DNA from: Arthrobacter sp. PAMC25284 | Lineage (GTDB): Bacteria > Actinomycetota > Actinomycetes > Actinomycetales > Micrococcaceae | Direction of reading: 5' to 3' | Assembly (NCBI RefSeq): GCF_019443425.1 | Contig: NZ_CP080382.1 | Coordinates: 124,001-188,000 of the forward strand | DNA length: 64,000 bases | Shown: piece after piece, positions 9,570-18,452 of the stretch | How positions within the stretch are numbered: the first letter of the stretch is position 1 | Layout of the letters: the number at the start of each line of letters is the position of its first letter | Position numbers and translations under genes: made by a program | The notes under the pieces: model-generated | What the model was told of the DNA's origin: nothing | What the model saw: the letters and a program-made list of their open reading frames with translations, nothing else | Databases searched by the model: none

Positions 9570-10622
9570 TCAGGGAAGCACAACCACCTGGGCACCGAAG
9601 ACCAGACCGGCTCCGAAGCCGATCTGCAGTGCCAGTCCACCACTGAGCCCAGGGTTTTCCTGGAGCAGGCGGTGGGTGGCGAGGGGGATGGAGGCTGCCG
9701 AGGTGTTTCCGGCGTCTGCGATGTCGCGGGCGATGGTGACGGTCTCCGGCAGTTTCAGCTTCTTGGCCATCTCGTCGATGATCCGCATGTTGGCCTGGTG
9801 CGGGATGAAAGCAGCCAGGTCCTCGACCCGGATACCGGCGGCCTCAAGGGCCTGCTCGGCAACCTTGGCCATCTCCCACACGGCCCAGCGGAAGACAGTC
9901 TGGCCGTCCTGGCGGAGTGTGGGCCACACGGCGGCGTCGGTCACCGCGGCCTCAGCAGCACTCATGCCGCTGCCGGGCTGGGCTGCGTCACGGATTGCCA
10001 GTTGTGAGTGCGTCATACCGATCGCGTCCCACTTGCTGCCGTCCGAGCCCCAGACGGAAGGACCGATGCCGGGGGTGTCGGAGGGGCCGATCACGACGGC
10101 GCCGGCACCGTCGCCGAGCAGGAAGGAAATGGTGCGCTCGGTGTTGTCGATGACGTCGGAGAGCTTTTCGGCACCGACCACGAGAACATATTTGGCGGCG
10201 CCGGACCGCACCAGCGAATCGCCCTGGGCGATGCCGTAGCAGTAACCCGCGCAAGCGGCCGAGATGTCGAAAGCCGGTGCCGGCGTCGCGCCGAGGCGGT
10301 CGGCCAGGCTGGCGGCGGCGGACGGGGTCGCGTACGGGTGCGTCACGGTGGATACGATGACGGCGCCGAGTTCGGAAGCCTCGATGCCGGCCTTCTGCAG
10401 GGCCTCGCGGGCGGCGCCTTCGGCCATGTCGATGACACTGATCCCGGCGGAGGCCCGGTGTCGTGTGACGATGCCGGTGCGCTGGCGGATCCACTCATCC
10501 GAGGAATCGATCCACTGGCACACATCATCGTTGGTGACGATCACGTCGGGCCGGTAGGCGCCGACACCCATAATGCGGGTGTTCGCCTGTACGGGCGCCT
10601 GCTTCAGAGTGGGTACGCTCAT
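9570..10622 (-). CDS. fabH: 3-oxoacyl-ACP synthase III (KAS III)
   Basis: Starts fatty-acid synthesis by condensing an acyl-CoA primer with malonyl-ACP; in actinobacteria branched primers are usual. The product has 350 residues. The catalytic Cys is in DISAACAGYCYGIAQG, the His in FIPHQANMRIIDEM and the Asn in DAGNTSAASIPLA. The ATG at 10622 overlaps the fabD stop by four bases (ATGA, 10619-10622), so translation is coupled. A longer upstream frame reads into fabD and is not real. Confidence 0.95.
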   Translation of the reverse strand: MSVPTLKQAPVQANTRIMGVGAYRPDVIVTNDDVCQWIDSSDEWIRQRTGIVTRHRASAGISVIDMAEGAAREALQKAGIEASELGAVIVSTVTHPYATPSAAASLADRLGATPAPAFDISAACAGYCYGIAQGDSLVRSGAAKYVLVVGAEKLSDVIDNTERTISFLLGDGAGAVVIGPSDTPGIGPSVWGSDGSKWDAIGMTHSQLAIRDAAQPGSGMSAAEAAVTDAAVWPTLRQDGQTVFRWAVWEMAKVAEQALEAAGIRVEDLAAFIPHQANMRIIDEMAKKLKLPETVTIARDIADAGNTSAASIPLATHRLLQENPGLSGGLALQIGFGAGLVFGAQVVVLP

Positions 10623-11548
10623 GCCCCGCCCTCCAGTTCTGCAAATAGGGCCAGGGCCGCGGAAAGATCGTCCGGGGTCTTGACGGTGACGGTCTTCACC
10701 CCGGGCATGCCGCGCTTGGCGAGTCCTGCCAGCGTTCCGGCCGGGGCCAGTTCGATCACGCCGGTCACGCCGCGCTGCACCATGGTTTCCATGCACAGGT
10801 CCCAGCGGACGGGGCGCGACACCTGGGCGATCAGGCTGTCGACCGCGGCATTGCCGTCGGTGACTTCCGCGCCGTCGAAGTTGGACAGCAGCGGAACCAT
10901 CGGGTTCTGCGGGGCCAGCGACGGACGGAGGGCCTTCAGGGCGTCGACTGCGGGGGACATGTGCGAAGTATGGAAAGCGCCGGCGACCTTCAACGGAATG
11001 ACCCTGGCTTTGGCCGGCGGGTTCTCGGCGAGGGCTTTCAGCTGCTCCAGTGTTCCCGCAGCCACCGTCTGGCCGGCGCCGTTGACGTTGGCGGCCGTGG
11101 CACCGGAAGCCTCGATGGCGGCCAGCACCTCGGCGGGGTCGCCGCCGACGACGGCACTCATGCCCGTAGGGGTGGCGGCAGCGGCTGCGGCCATGCTGTT
11201 CGCACGTTCGCGGACAAACGTCATGGCCTCGGTCTCGGTCAGGACACCGGCCAGGGCCGACGCCGTGATTTCGCCAACGGAGTGACCGGCGAGGACGATC
11301 GGCAGTGTGCCCAACTCGACGTCAAAGAGGGACTTCGCGGCCACCAGGCCGGCGGCGACGATCAAGGGCTGCGCGACAGCAGTGTCCTTGATGGTCTCCT
11401 CGTCGGAGGTGGTGCCGTGGGCGGTAAGGTCGATACCTGCGATTTCGCTAAGGGAGGCCAAATGGCCTGCGACGGGCGGCAATTCTAGCCACGGGGCCAG
11501 AAAACCTGGGGTCTGGGAGCCCTGTCCAGGGCAGACGATTGCAAGCAC
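10619..11548 (-). CDS. fabD: Malonyl-CoA:ACP malonyltransferase
   Basis: Transfers malonyl from CoA to ACP and supplies the extender unit. The product has 309 residues. The motifs are GQGSQTPGF near the start, the nucleophile in LAGHSVGEITASALAG and the His in GAFHTSHMSP. The GTG at 11548 gives VLAIVCPGQGSQ and is preceded by GGAAAG about 8 bases upstream; an ATG at 11605 is too early for the family. First gene of the cluster. A GATAAT hexamer on the minus strand (11581-11576) is a candidate -10, and a FasR-like site (11614-11632) lies just above it. Confidence 0.94.
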   Translation of the reverse strand: MLAIVCPGQGSQTPGFLAPWLELPPVAGHLASLSEIAGIDLTAHGTTSDEETIKDTAVAQPLIVAAGLVAAKSLFDVELGTLPIVLAGHSVGEITASALAGVLTETEAMTFVRERANSMAAAAAATPTGMSAVVGGDPAEVLAAIEASGATAANVNGAGQTVAAGTLEQLKALAENPPAKARVIPLKVAGAFHTSHMSPAVDALKALRPSLAPQNPMVPLLSNFDGAEVTDGNAAVDSLIAQVSRPVRWDLCMETMVQRGVTGVIELAPAGTLAGLAKRGMPGVKTVTVKTPDDLSAALALFAELEGGA

Positions 11549-11613
11549 GTATCCAGCTTTCCAAATTAGCGCGTGATTATCGGTGTATTCATGCACCAAG
11601 CTCACTGGGTCAG

Positions 11614-11632
11614 TTTGTAGGAAGTCTACAAC
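11614..11632 (-). promoter_or_regulatory. Candidate FasR operator upstream of fabD
   Basis: A 19-base element that contains TTGTAG-N5-CTACAA, an exact 6-bp inverted repeat. It matches 16 of 19 positions of an element upstream of the fasR gene (12916-12934), in the same orientation. It lies about 70 bases above the fabD start and no -35 match is seen between it and the GATAAT hexamer, as expected for an activator-dependent promoter. Confidence 0.6.
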
Positions 11633-11635
11633 TGA

Positions 11636-12880
11636 TCAGGAGTTGTTGCGCGATGGTTGACGTTCCGTGGCAGGCTTCGGCGGGGCCGACAGCCTGCCCA
11701 CGACCAGCGCCGTCTGAAGGACGAAGGCCTCCCGGGGCAGCAACGGGTCCCAGCCCGTCACGTCACACACCCGCTTGAGCCGGTACCGCACCGTATTGGC
11801 ATGGACGAAGAGTTCTCGGGCCGTTGCTTCCAGCGAGTGACCCAGTTCCAGGTAACTGCCCAGGGTCTCAATAAGCCCGTTGGAGGCGGCAAGCAAAGGC
11901 CGGTAGATGTTTTTGACCAGGGACCGCCGGGCCGCGTCGTCGCCGGAGATCACCCGTTCCGGCAGAAGGTCGTCCGCCGCCACCGGGCGCGGCGCCGACG
12001 GCCAGGCCCGGGCTGCCGTCAGCCCGGCAAAGGCGGACTGGGCGGAGCCGCTGGCTTCAACCAGGGAGCCTGCCTCTGGTCCGTAAACCACCGGGCCGGG
12101 GGCGAAAAGTTCGCTGAGTTTCAGGTAGGCGGTCTCCTTGTCCTGGACGCCGCCAAGAATGAGGATGAGCCGGTCGCCCTGGATGCCAACAAGGGCGTCT
12201 TCGGCGAAGCGGCCGGCCGTGCGTCGCAATTCGCTGACGTAGCTGGCGCTCGGTTCGGACGGCGAATTGCCCACCATGACCGTGAAACGCTCCTGTGCCT
12301 TCCAGCCCAGCGCCGCGATCCGGGACCTCAGCGCGTCCGTGTTCTCGCCCCGCAGGATCGCGTCGACGATGAGGGCCTCAAGCCGCGTGTCCCAGGATCC
12401 GCGGGATTCCGCCGCCCGGGCATAAACATCCGCGGCGGCGAAGGCGACTTCCCGTGAGTAGCGCAGCACCGCTTCGCGCATCCCCGCCTGATCAGCTTCC
12501 GGGGCGATCACAGGAACCTGGTCCTCCACGACCTCCACCACAATCCGGATCAGCTGGAGGGCTTTTTGCAGACTGATGGAGCGGGTAAGTTCGGTCGGCG
12601 CGGTCCCGAAGACGTCAGAGAGGATCCATGACGGCGAGCTCGGGCGCTCATACCACGTCACAAAAGCGGCGATCCCGTTCTGGGCCACCATGCCCAGGGC
12701 GGAGCGTTCGTCCGAGTTGAGCCGGCTGTACCAAGGAAGGGATTTCTCGAGCTGGCGCAGCGTCGTAGTCGAAAGTTGCCCGACACTAGCCCGCAGCTTC
12801 TTGAGGGTTTCGGCCTTCTCCGGATTCACCGCCCGCGAAGCCGGCTTGCGTTTGACGGGGGTCGTGATTGGCTCTGCCAT
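11636..12880 (-). CDS. fasR: FasR-type CdaR/PucR-family transcriptional regulator
   Basis: Probable regulator of the adjacent fab genes. The product has 414 residues. The N-terminal region carries a LRQLEKSLPWYSRL block, the middle a GGDEF-like CdaR region, and the C-terminus a PucR helix-turn-helix (SLEATARELFVHANTVRYRL). In Streptomyces coelicolor FasR is a member of this class and activates fabDHPF; M. tuberculosis has a PucR-type gene (Rv2242) between aceE and fabD, the same order as here. The start MAEPITTPVKR at 12880 has TATGCT 6 bases upstream (12892-12887) and no ribosome site, so it is probably leaderless. Confidence 0.88.
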   Translation of the reverse strand: MAEPITTPVKRKPASRAVNPEKAETLKKLRASVGQLSTTTLRQLEKSLPWYSRLNSDERSALGMVAQNGIAAFVTWYERPSSPSWILSDVFGTAPTELTRSISLQKALQLIRIVVEVVEDQVPVIAPEADQAGMREAVLRYSREVAFAAADVYARAAESRGSWDTRLEALIVDAILRGENTDALRSRIAALGWKAQERFTVMVGNSPSEPSASYVSELRRTAGRFAEDALVGIQGDRLILILGGVQDKETAYLKLSELFAPGPVVYGPEAGSLVEASGSAQSAFAGLTAARAWPSAPRPVAADDLLPERVISGDDAARRSLVKNIYRPLLAASNGLIETLGSYLELGHSLEATARELFVHANTVRYRLKRVCDVTGWDPLLPREAFVLQTALVVGRLSAPPKPATERQPSRNNS

Positions 12881-12915
12881 GCATCGAGCATACGGCGCCC
12901 GCCGGTCAAGCTCCA

Positions 12916-12934
12916 TTTGTGCGAAGGCTACAAC
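12916..12934 (-). promoter_or_regulatory. Candidate FasR operator upstream of fasR
   Basis: Nineteen bases matching the fabD-side element at 16 of 19 positions (shared core GAAG-N-CTACAAC and TTTGT). It is centred about 45 bases before the fasR start codon, which is also the inferred transcription start, so it could serve autoregulation. Confidence 0.55.
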
Positions 12935-12985
12935 GGGGTCTGTCGTGAATCACAGCGCGGCCGGAGCCTCCAGCGCCGCCGCACG

Positions 12986-13018
12986 GTTCAGGACCGGTGC
13001 CGCCCGCCGGTCCTGAAC
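12986..13018. terminator. Hairpin between aceE and fasR
   Basis: Perfect 12-bp stem (12986-12997 with 13007-13018), 9-base loop. It has no T-run, so it may be a barrier or part of a double terminator with the next hairpin rather than a classic terminator. Confidence 0.5.
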
Positions 13019-13043
13019 GGTGCAGGTGTTGCTTAAACGGCGG

Positions 13044-13076
13044 CGGCGGCCCCCACCGGTGTGGTGGGGGCCGCCG
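13044..13076 (-). terminator. Terminator of aceE
   Basis: Perfect 14-bp GC stem (13044-13057 with 13063-13076), 5-base loop, 33 bases after the aceE stop on the minus strand. Confidence 0.65.
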
Positions 13077-13108
13077 TCGTTCGCCGTTGGTGCGGGTGCC
13101 GGGGTTTT

Positions 13109-15863
13109 TTAGGAGTCGCCGCCGGCGTTGCCGGTGGTGCCGGCGTTGACGTTGTGGAGCTGGTATTTTTCGATGGCCTGGGTGGGTGTCTGGGCGTTGA
13201 TTTCGCCGCGGCGGGCGAGCATCTGCAGGGATCGGACCACGATGGAGTGGATGTCGTTTTTGAAGAAGCGTCGGGCTGCGGCGCGGGTGTCGGAGAACCC
13301 GAAGCCGTCGGTTCCGAGGGAGGCGAACTCGTTCGGGAGGTACTGGCGGATTTGGTCCGGGACGGCTTTCATGTAGTCCGTGACGGCGACGATCGGTCCG
13401 GTGGCGCCGGCGAGTTGTGCTGTCACGAACGGGGTCCGGGGTTCCTGGCCGGGGTTGAGGAAGGCTTCTTCCTCGGCTGCCATCGCGTCCCGGCGCAGTT
13501 CGGTCCAGGACGTCACGGACCAGACATCGGCTGAGACGCCCCAGTCCTCGGCGAGGAGTTTCTGGGCCTGCAGGGCCCAGGGGACGGAGACGCCGGAGGC
13601 GAGGATCTGCGTGCGGGGCCCGTCGATTTTGGCCGGGGCGAGCAGGTAGATGCCCTTGATGATGCCTTCGGTGTCCAGTTCGGCCGGGGCCGGGGGCTGG
13701 TTGATGGGTTCGTTGTAGACCGTGAGGTAGTACATGACGTTCCGGGACGGGTCGTTGTCCGCCGGGCCGGGCCCGTACATCCGGTTCAGGCCGTCCCGGA
13801 CGATGACTCCCATTTCGTAGCCGTAGGCCGGGTCGTAGGTGAGTACGGCCGGGTTGGTGGAGGCGAGGATCGGGGAGTGCCCGTCGGCGTGCTGGAGGCC
13901 TTCACCGGTCAGGGTGGTCCGGCCGGCGGTCGCGCCGATGATGAACCCGCGGGTCATCTGGTCCGCGGCGGCCCAGAAAGAATCCCCGGTGCGCTGGAAC
14001 CCGAACATCGAGTAGAACACGTAGACCGGGATCAGCGGTTCCCCGTGGGTGGCGTACGAGGTGCCGGCGGCGGTGAACGCCGCGACGGCGCCGGCTTCGT
14101 TGATGCCGGGGTGGATCAGTTGGCCCTTGGCGGATTCCTTGTAGGCCAGGACGATGTCCCGGTCCACGGAGAGGTAGTTCTGGCCTTCGGGGTTGTAGAT
14201 TTTCGCGGTCGGGAAGAACGCGTCCATCCCGAAGGTCCGGGATTCATCCGGGACGATCGGCACGATCCGGGACCCGAAGTCCTTATCGCGCATCAGGTCC
14301 TTCAGGAGCCGGACGAACGCCATGGTCGTCGCGGCCATCTGCTTGCCCGAGCCGCGGTTGGTGAACTCGTAGGCCTTCTCCCCGGGCAGGGTGACCTCGG
14401 TGTGCGCGGAGCGGCGTTCGGGCACGAACCCGCCAAGTTTCGCCCGGCGTTCCATCAGGTACTGGATTTCCGGGGTGTCCATGCCGGGGTGGTAGTACGG
14501 GGGCCGGTACGGGTCCGTTTCGAGCTGTTCGTCCGTGACCGGGATCCGCAGGTGGTCCCGGAAGGCCTTGAGGTCATCAAGGGTCAGTTTCTTCATCTGG
14601 TGCGTGGCGTTGCGGCCCTCGAAGTGCGTGCCGAGCCCGTAGCCCTTGACCGTGTGCGCGAGGATCACCGTGGGCTTGCCCTTGAACTCCGCCGCAGCCT
14701 TATACGCGGCATAAACCTTGTTGTAGTCGTGGCCGCCGCGCTTGAGGTTCCAGATCTGATCGTCCGTGAGGTCCTGGACCATTTCCTTGGTCTGCGGGCT
14801 CTGGCCGAAGAAGTGCTCCCGGACAAACGCCCCGGACTCGGCCTTGTACGTCTGGTAATCCCCGTCGACGGTCTCGTTCATGATCTTCACGAGCGCACCG
14901 TCCTCGTCCTTGGCCAGCAGCTCATCCCACTCCCGGCCCCAGACGACCTTAATGACGTTCCAGCCCGCACCGCGGAAGAACGCCTCAAGTTCCTGCATGA
15001 TCTTCCCGTTGCCCCGGACCGGACCATCCAGACGCTGAAGATTGCAGTTAATGACGAAGTTCAGGTTATCGAGCTTATCGTTCGCCGCGAGCTGGAGCAG
15101 CCCGCGGGACTCGGGCTCATCCATTTCCCCGTCACCCAAAAACGCCCAGACCTGCTGGTCAGAAGTGTCCTTGATGCCCCGGTTCTGCAGATACCGGTTC
15201 GACTGGGGCCTGATAGATCGCGTTCATCGGCCCGATCCCCATCGAGACCGTCGGGAATTCCCAGAACTCCGGCATCAGCCGCGGATGCGGATAGGACGAG
15301 AGCGCATGGCCCTCCTTGGACTTCTCCTGCCGGAACCCGTCCAAATCCTCCTCGGAGAGCCGGCCTTCCATAAACGCCCGCGCATACATCCCCGGCGACG
15401 CATGACCCTGGAAAAAAACCTGGTCCCCGCCACACGGATGGTCCTTGCCGCGGAAGAAATGATTGAACCCGACCTCATAAAGCGTCGCAGCCCCCGCATA
15501 CGTCGAGATATGCCCGCCGACACCAATCTCAGCCCGCTGCGCCCGGTGCACCATCACCGCAGCATTCCACCGCAACCACGCCCGGTACTTACGCTCAATC
15601 TCCTCGTCCCCGGGGAACGGCGCTTCCTGGTCCACCGGGATCGTGTTCACATAATCCGTGGTCGTCACCATCGGAACACCCACACTCCGGGCACCGGCCC
15701 GCTGCAACAGGCTGCGCATAATGTACTGGGCACGCTCCGTGCCCTGATCCTGAATCAGCGCATCCAGGGACTCACGCCACTCGGCGGTCTCTTCCGGATC
15801 ACGATCAGGCAGCTGGTTTGTCAACCCGCTGAGGATATGGGAGCTATCTTCTCCTGCAGCCAC
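13109..15863 (-). pseudogene. aceE: Pyruvate dehydrogenase E1 (homodimeric, AceE), frameshifted
   Basis: Thiamine-diphosphate E1 subunit that decarboxylates pyruvate and feeds acetyl-CoA to the neighbouring fatty-acid genes. The start is the GTG at 15863 ([13 protein letters not shown]) with AGAGAGG 6 bases upstream. The N-terminal part runs to MNAIYQA, where the frame breaks; it resumes one frame over as [17 protein letters not shown], followed by the ThDP motif [12 protein letters not shown]...[16 protein letters not shown] and a normal C-terminus. The span is 2755 bases, 3n+1. Removing one base from the G run at 15205-15208 (CCCC on the coding strand) gives an intact protein of about 917 residues, the normal length. 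The break is probably a sequence error, because this is usually the only PDH E1. Confidence 0.9.
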
Positions 15864-16289
15864 GTCCAACCTCTCTTTGAGCGCATTCATCGGCGCCCTC
15901 AGCTCCGGCAGGGTAACTGCCCGGCGTGAACGCGTCGTGTGCGACGTATCGGTTACAACAGCCCGGTCGTGTGCGCCGGGCAAAGGTCCAATCACAACTA
16001 CGCCTGCCGGTATTCAGTCGGGCGGTCGCCCTCGCAGGTGTAGTCGTCATCAGTCACTCTAACCGTGAGAGCTGGCTCATGCGTAGCTGTCGAAGACGGG
16101 CGCAGTCGTATTTCACGGGCATACTGGTTGTGTGACGACGAACCGCCCGGCGATTTGTCGATCGCACCGTGTGACGCAGAATATGGCGGATCGCGGTGCC
16201 AACAGCTTGAAGCGCAGGCGCAAAGGGTGTTGGCTGGTAGTAATGGAAATCACTAGCGTTTTTGAAGTCATCAAGCATAGGAGCAACAC
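15864..16289. other. aceE / DUF3052 divergent intergenic region
   Basis: 426 bases without a convincing gene. It must hold the divergent promoters, but no clear -35/-10 pair stands out. A GGTTACAAC near 15949-15957 partly resembles the CTACAAC core of the FasR-like sites; the match is too short to call. Confidence 0.35.
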
Positions 16290-16709
16290 GTGAGCGAGGC
16301 CGACGCCGCCACTTCGGTAAATGTGGCGGAGAAACTGGGTTTCAAAGCCGGGGACCTGATTCAGGAATTCGGTTATGACGACGATGTCGACTTCGACCTG
16401 CGTGACGATATCGAGGACCTGACGGGCTCGGAACTCTTTGATGAGGAAGATCACGAAGTCGTTGACGCCGCCATCCTGTGGTGGCGCGCCGGCGACGGGG
16501 ATCTGGTCGACGCTCTCGTTGATTCGCTCGTCTCGCTCACGGAAGGCGGGGTTGTCTGGATCCTGACCCCAAAGTCAGGGCGGACCGGCTACGTTTCGCC
16601 GTCGGACATCCAGGATGCGGCGCCCACCGCCGGACTGCACGTCACCACGTCAGCCGGAGTCTCGACGGACTGGAGTGCCACCCGACTGGTCACCCGGAAG
16701 AACAAGTGA
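16290..16709 (+). CDS. DUF3052 family protein
   Basis: Acidic 139-residue actinobacterial protein of unknown function. The block VAEKLGFKAGDLIQEFGYDD and the later WWRAGDGDLVDALVDSL and GGVVWILTPKSGR are typical. The GTG at 16290 has AGGAG about 7 bases upstream. It overlaps the peroxiredoxin start by four bases (GTGA, 16706-16709). In M. tuberculosis the homologue lies by aceE and ahpE (Rv2239c region), as here. Confidence 0.88.
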   Translation: MSEADAATSVNVAEKLGFKAGDLIQEFGYDDDVDFDLRDDIEDLTGSELFDEEDHEVVDAAILWWRAGDGDLVDALVDSLVSLTEGGVVWILTPKSGRTGYVSPSDIQDAAPTAGLHVTTSAGVSTDWSATRLVTRKNK

Positions 16710-17218
16710 CCACTGCCGTCCGGCAGGCCGGTGCGGGGCCTGCCGTTAGTTGTGCCGTCCCGGCAATCGGCGAAGCTGCGCCGGATTTCGAACTGGTCAA
16801 CCAGTTTGGAGAACCCGTGCGGCTGTCGGATTTTCGTGGCCGGAACGTCGTCATCGTTTTTTATCCGTTCGCTTTTTCCGGTATATGCACAGGCGAGCTG
16901 TGCGAACTACGGGACAACCTCGCTCTTTTTGAGAACGCCGACGCCGCGGTGCTGGCCGTCTCGGTCGACAGTAAGTTCACGCAGCGGGCCTATGCGGAGC
17001 AGGAAAATTACGGCTTCGATCTGCTGGCCGATTTCTGGCCGCACGGTGCTGTCGCCGGAGAGTATGGCATCTTTGACGCGGAGAGCGGCATGGCCAAACG
17101 CGGCACCTTCATCCTCGATGCCGCAGGGATCGTGCGGTACGTCGTCGTGAACCCACGCGGTGAGGCGCGGGACCTTAAGGAATACCGGGCCGCACTGGCC
17201 TCCCTCAGCGGAAACTGA
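16706..17218 (+). CDS. ahpE: AhpE-like peroxiredoxin
   Basis: Thiol peroxidase of the AhpC/TSA superfamily that reduces hydroperoxides. The product has 170 residues. The peroxidatic Cys is in FAFSGICTGELCELRD; a second Cys four positions after the conserved GEL resembles the resolving Cys of BCP-type enzymes, which M. tuberculosis AhpE lacks. The GTG start overlaps the DUF3052 stop, so the two are coupled. It could equally be called BCP-like; AhpE is preferred because of synteny and the FAFSGIC motif. Confidence 0.85.
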   Translation: MTTAVRQAGAGPAVSCAVPAIGEAAPDFELVNQFGEPVRLSDFRGRNVVIVFYPFAFSGICTGELCELRDNLALFENADAAVLAVSVDSKFTQRAYAEQENYGFDLLADFWPHGAVAGEYGIFDAESGMAKRGTFILDAAGIVRYVVVNPRGEARDLKEYRAALASLSGN

Positions 17219-17222
17219 GGCC

Positions 17223-18143
17223 ATGCGGCAGCGCCAACCGGGGGTCGGGATGACTGGCTTTGCCAGTCTGCCCCCGGTCGCGGCCGCCGAACCGGCGCGC
17301 CATGAGATTGACGCGCTCCAGGACATCCATGTGATTCTCTCTGGTGTCCGGTTTGCGCTGCTCACCGGGGCAGGCCTCAGCACGGATTCAGGCATTCCGG
17401 ATTATCGCGGGCCGGGATCCGCCCCCAGGGCACCGATGACCTACCAGGAATTCATCGGTGAACCAGGAAACCGGCAACGCTATTGGGCCCGGAACCACCT
17501 CGGCTGGTCACACCTGCGCCGGGCGGATCCGAATGATGGCCATGCCGCGGTGGCCCGGTTGGAGCACCGCGGGTTGCTCACCGGGCTCATCACCCAAAAC
17601 GTGGACCGTCTTCACGAAGAGGCCGGAAGCCAGAACGTCGTGGACCTTCACGGCCGGTTCGACCAGGTGGTCTGTCTCGACTGCTTCCGCCGCTACAGCC
17701 GCAGGATGCTGGCCGGAGTACTCGAGGAACTCAACCCCGGGTTCCTGGAACGCGCCGCCGCCGCCGGCATCATCGAGATGGCCCCCGACGCTGATGCCAC
17801 GATTGAAGATGCCGAACTAATCGAGAGCTTTGTCGTCGCACACTGTCCGGCCTGCGCCGGCACGCTGAAGCCGGACTTTGTGTACTTTGGTGAGAATGTG
17901 CCCAAAGACCGGGTCGAGCGCTCCTATGCCATGGTTGACGCGGCCGGGGCGCTGCTCGTGGCCGGCTCGTCCCTCACCGTCATGAGCGGTCTGCGCTTCG
18001 TCCGCCACGCGGCCAAGCACGGCAAATCCGTGGTCATCATCAACAGGGGCCCGACCCGAGGCGATGACCTGGCCACGGTCAAACTGGACGCAGGAGTCAG
18101 CGAGGCGCTGACTTGGCTTGCCCAGGAACTTCCGCCGCTGTAG
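17223..18143 (+). CDS. Sir2-family NAD-dependent protein deacylase
   Basis: Removes acyl groups from lysines with NAD as co-substrate. The NAD motif GAGLSTDSGIPDYRG, the TQNVDRLHEEAG loop and the catalytic His in VVDLHGRFDQ are present; two zinc Cys pairs are visible, VCLDC and HCPACAG. The ATG at 17223 is 5 bases after the peroxiredoxin stop; an ATG at 17250 is an alternative. The interval between the two Cys pairs is long (about 60 residues), as in the bacterial macro-type branch. It is probably co-transcribed with ahpE. Confidence 0.9.
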   Translation: MRQRQPGVGMTGFASLPPVAAAEPARHEIDALQDIHVILSGVRFALLTGAGLSTDSGIPDYRGPGSAPRAPMTYQEFIGEPGNRQRYWARNHLGWSHLRRADPNDGHAAVARLEHRGLLTGLITQNVDRLHEEAGSQNVVDLHGRFDQVVCLDCFRRYSRRMLAGVLEELNPGFLERAAAAGIIEMAPDADATIEDAELIESFVVAHCPACAGTLKPDFVYFGENVPKDRVERSYAMVDAAGALLVAGSSLTVMSGLRFVRHAAKHGKSVVIINRGPTRGDDLATVKLDAGVSEALTWLAQELPPL

Positions 18144-18286
18144 GAACCGCAGCCTTGCCCGTTCGGGCCGGCCCGGACTCCTTGTGTCGCGGGTGGCCGC
18201 CGGAAGGCCGATTGGCGTTCCGTGCGTTGCATCCGGTACAGTAACACTTCGTTGGTTGAAGCGCTGATGCGCGGACATCAGCCTTT

Positions 18287-18359
18287 GGGTCTTTAGCTCA
18301 GCTGGTAGAGCGCCACGTTTACACCGTGGATGTCATCGGTTCGATCCCGGTAGGACCCA
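18287..18359 (+). tRNA. tRNA-Val (anticodon TAC)
   Basis: Cloverleaf of 73 bases. The acceptor GGGTCTT pairs with AGGACCC, the D arm is AGCTCAGCTGGTAGAGC, the anticodon stem CCACG/CGTGG carries loop TTTACAC (anticodon TAC), and the T arm contains GGTTCGATCCC. A TACAGT hexamer at 18237-18242 is a candidate -10. Confidence 0.95.
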
Positions 18360-18369
18360 CAGATAGATA

Positions 18370-18411
18370 CCCCGTCGCAGCAGGCCTCAGGCCGGCAGCG
18401 TCGGGGTTTTT
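18370..18411 (+). terminator. Terminator after tRNA-Val
   Basis: CCCCG (18370-18374) pairs with CGGGG (18402-18406), with further GC pairing inside, followed by five T. Confidence 0.7.
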
Positions 18412-18452
18412 CTGTCGAGGAATATCTTCAACTGGACTCTTGGGGGGTCACC

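Noticed and set aside
9199..11285. Long open frames on the plus strand opposite the fab cluster (9199-10239, 10008-11285)
   Set aside because: They are antisense shadows of fabH/fabD in high-GC DNA, without family motifs or ribosome sites.
13877..15929. Long plus-strand frames (13877-15373, 15042-15929) opposite aceE
   Set aside because: Antisense shadows; aceE motifs on the minus strand account for the region.
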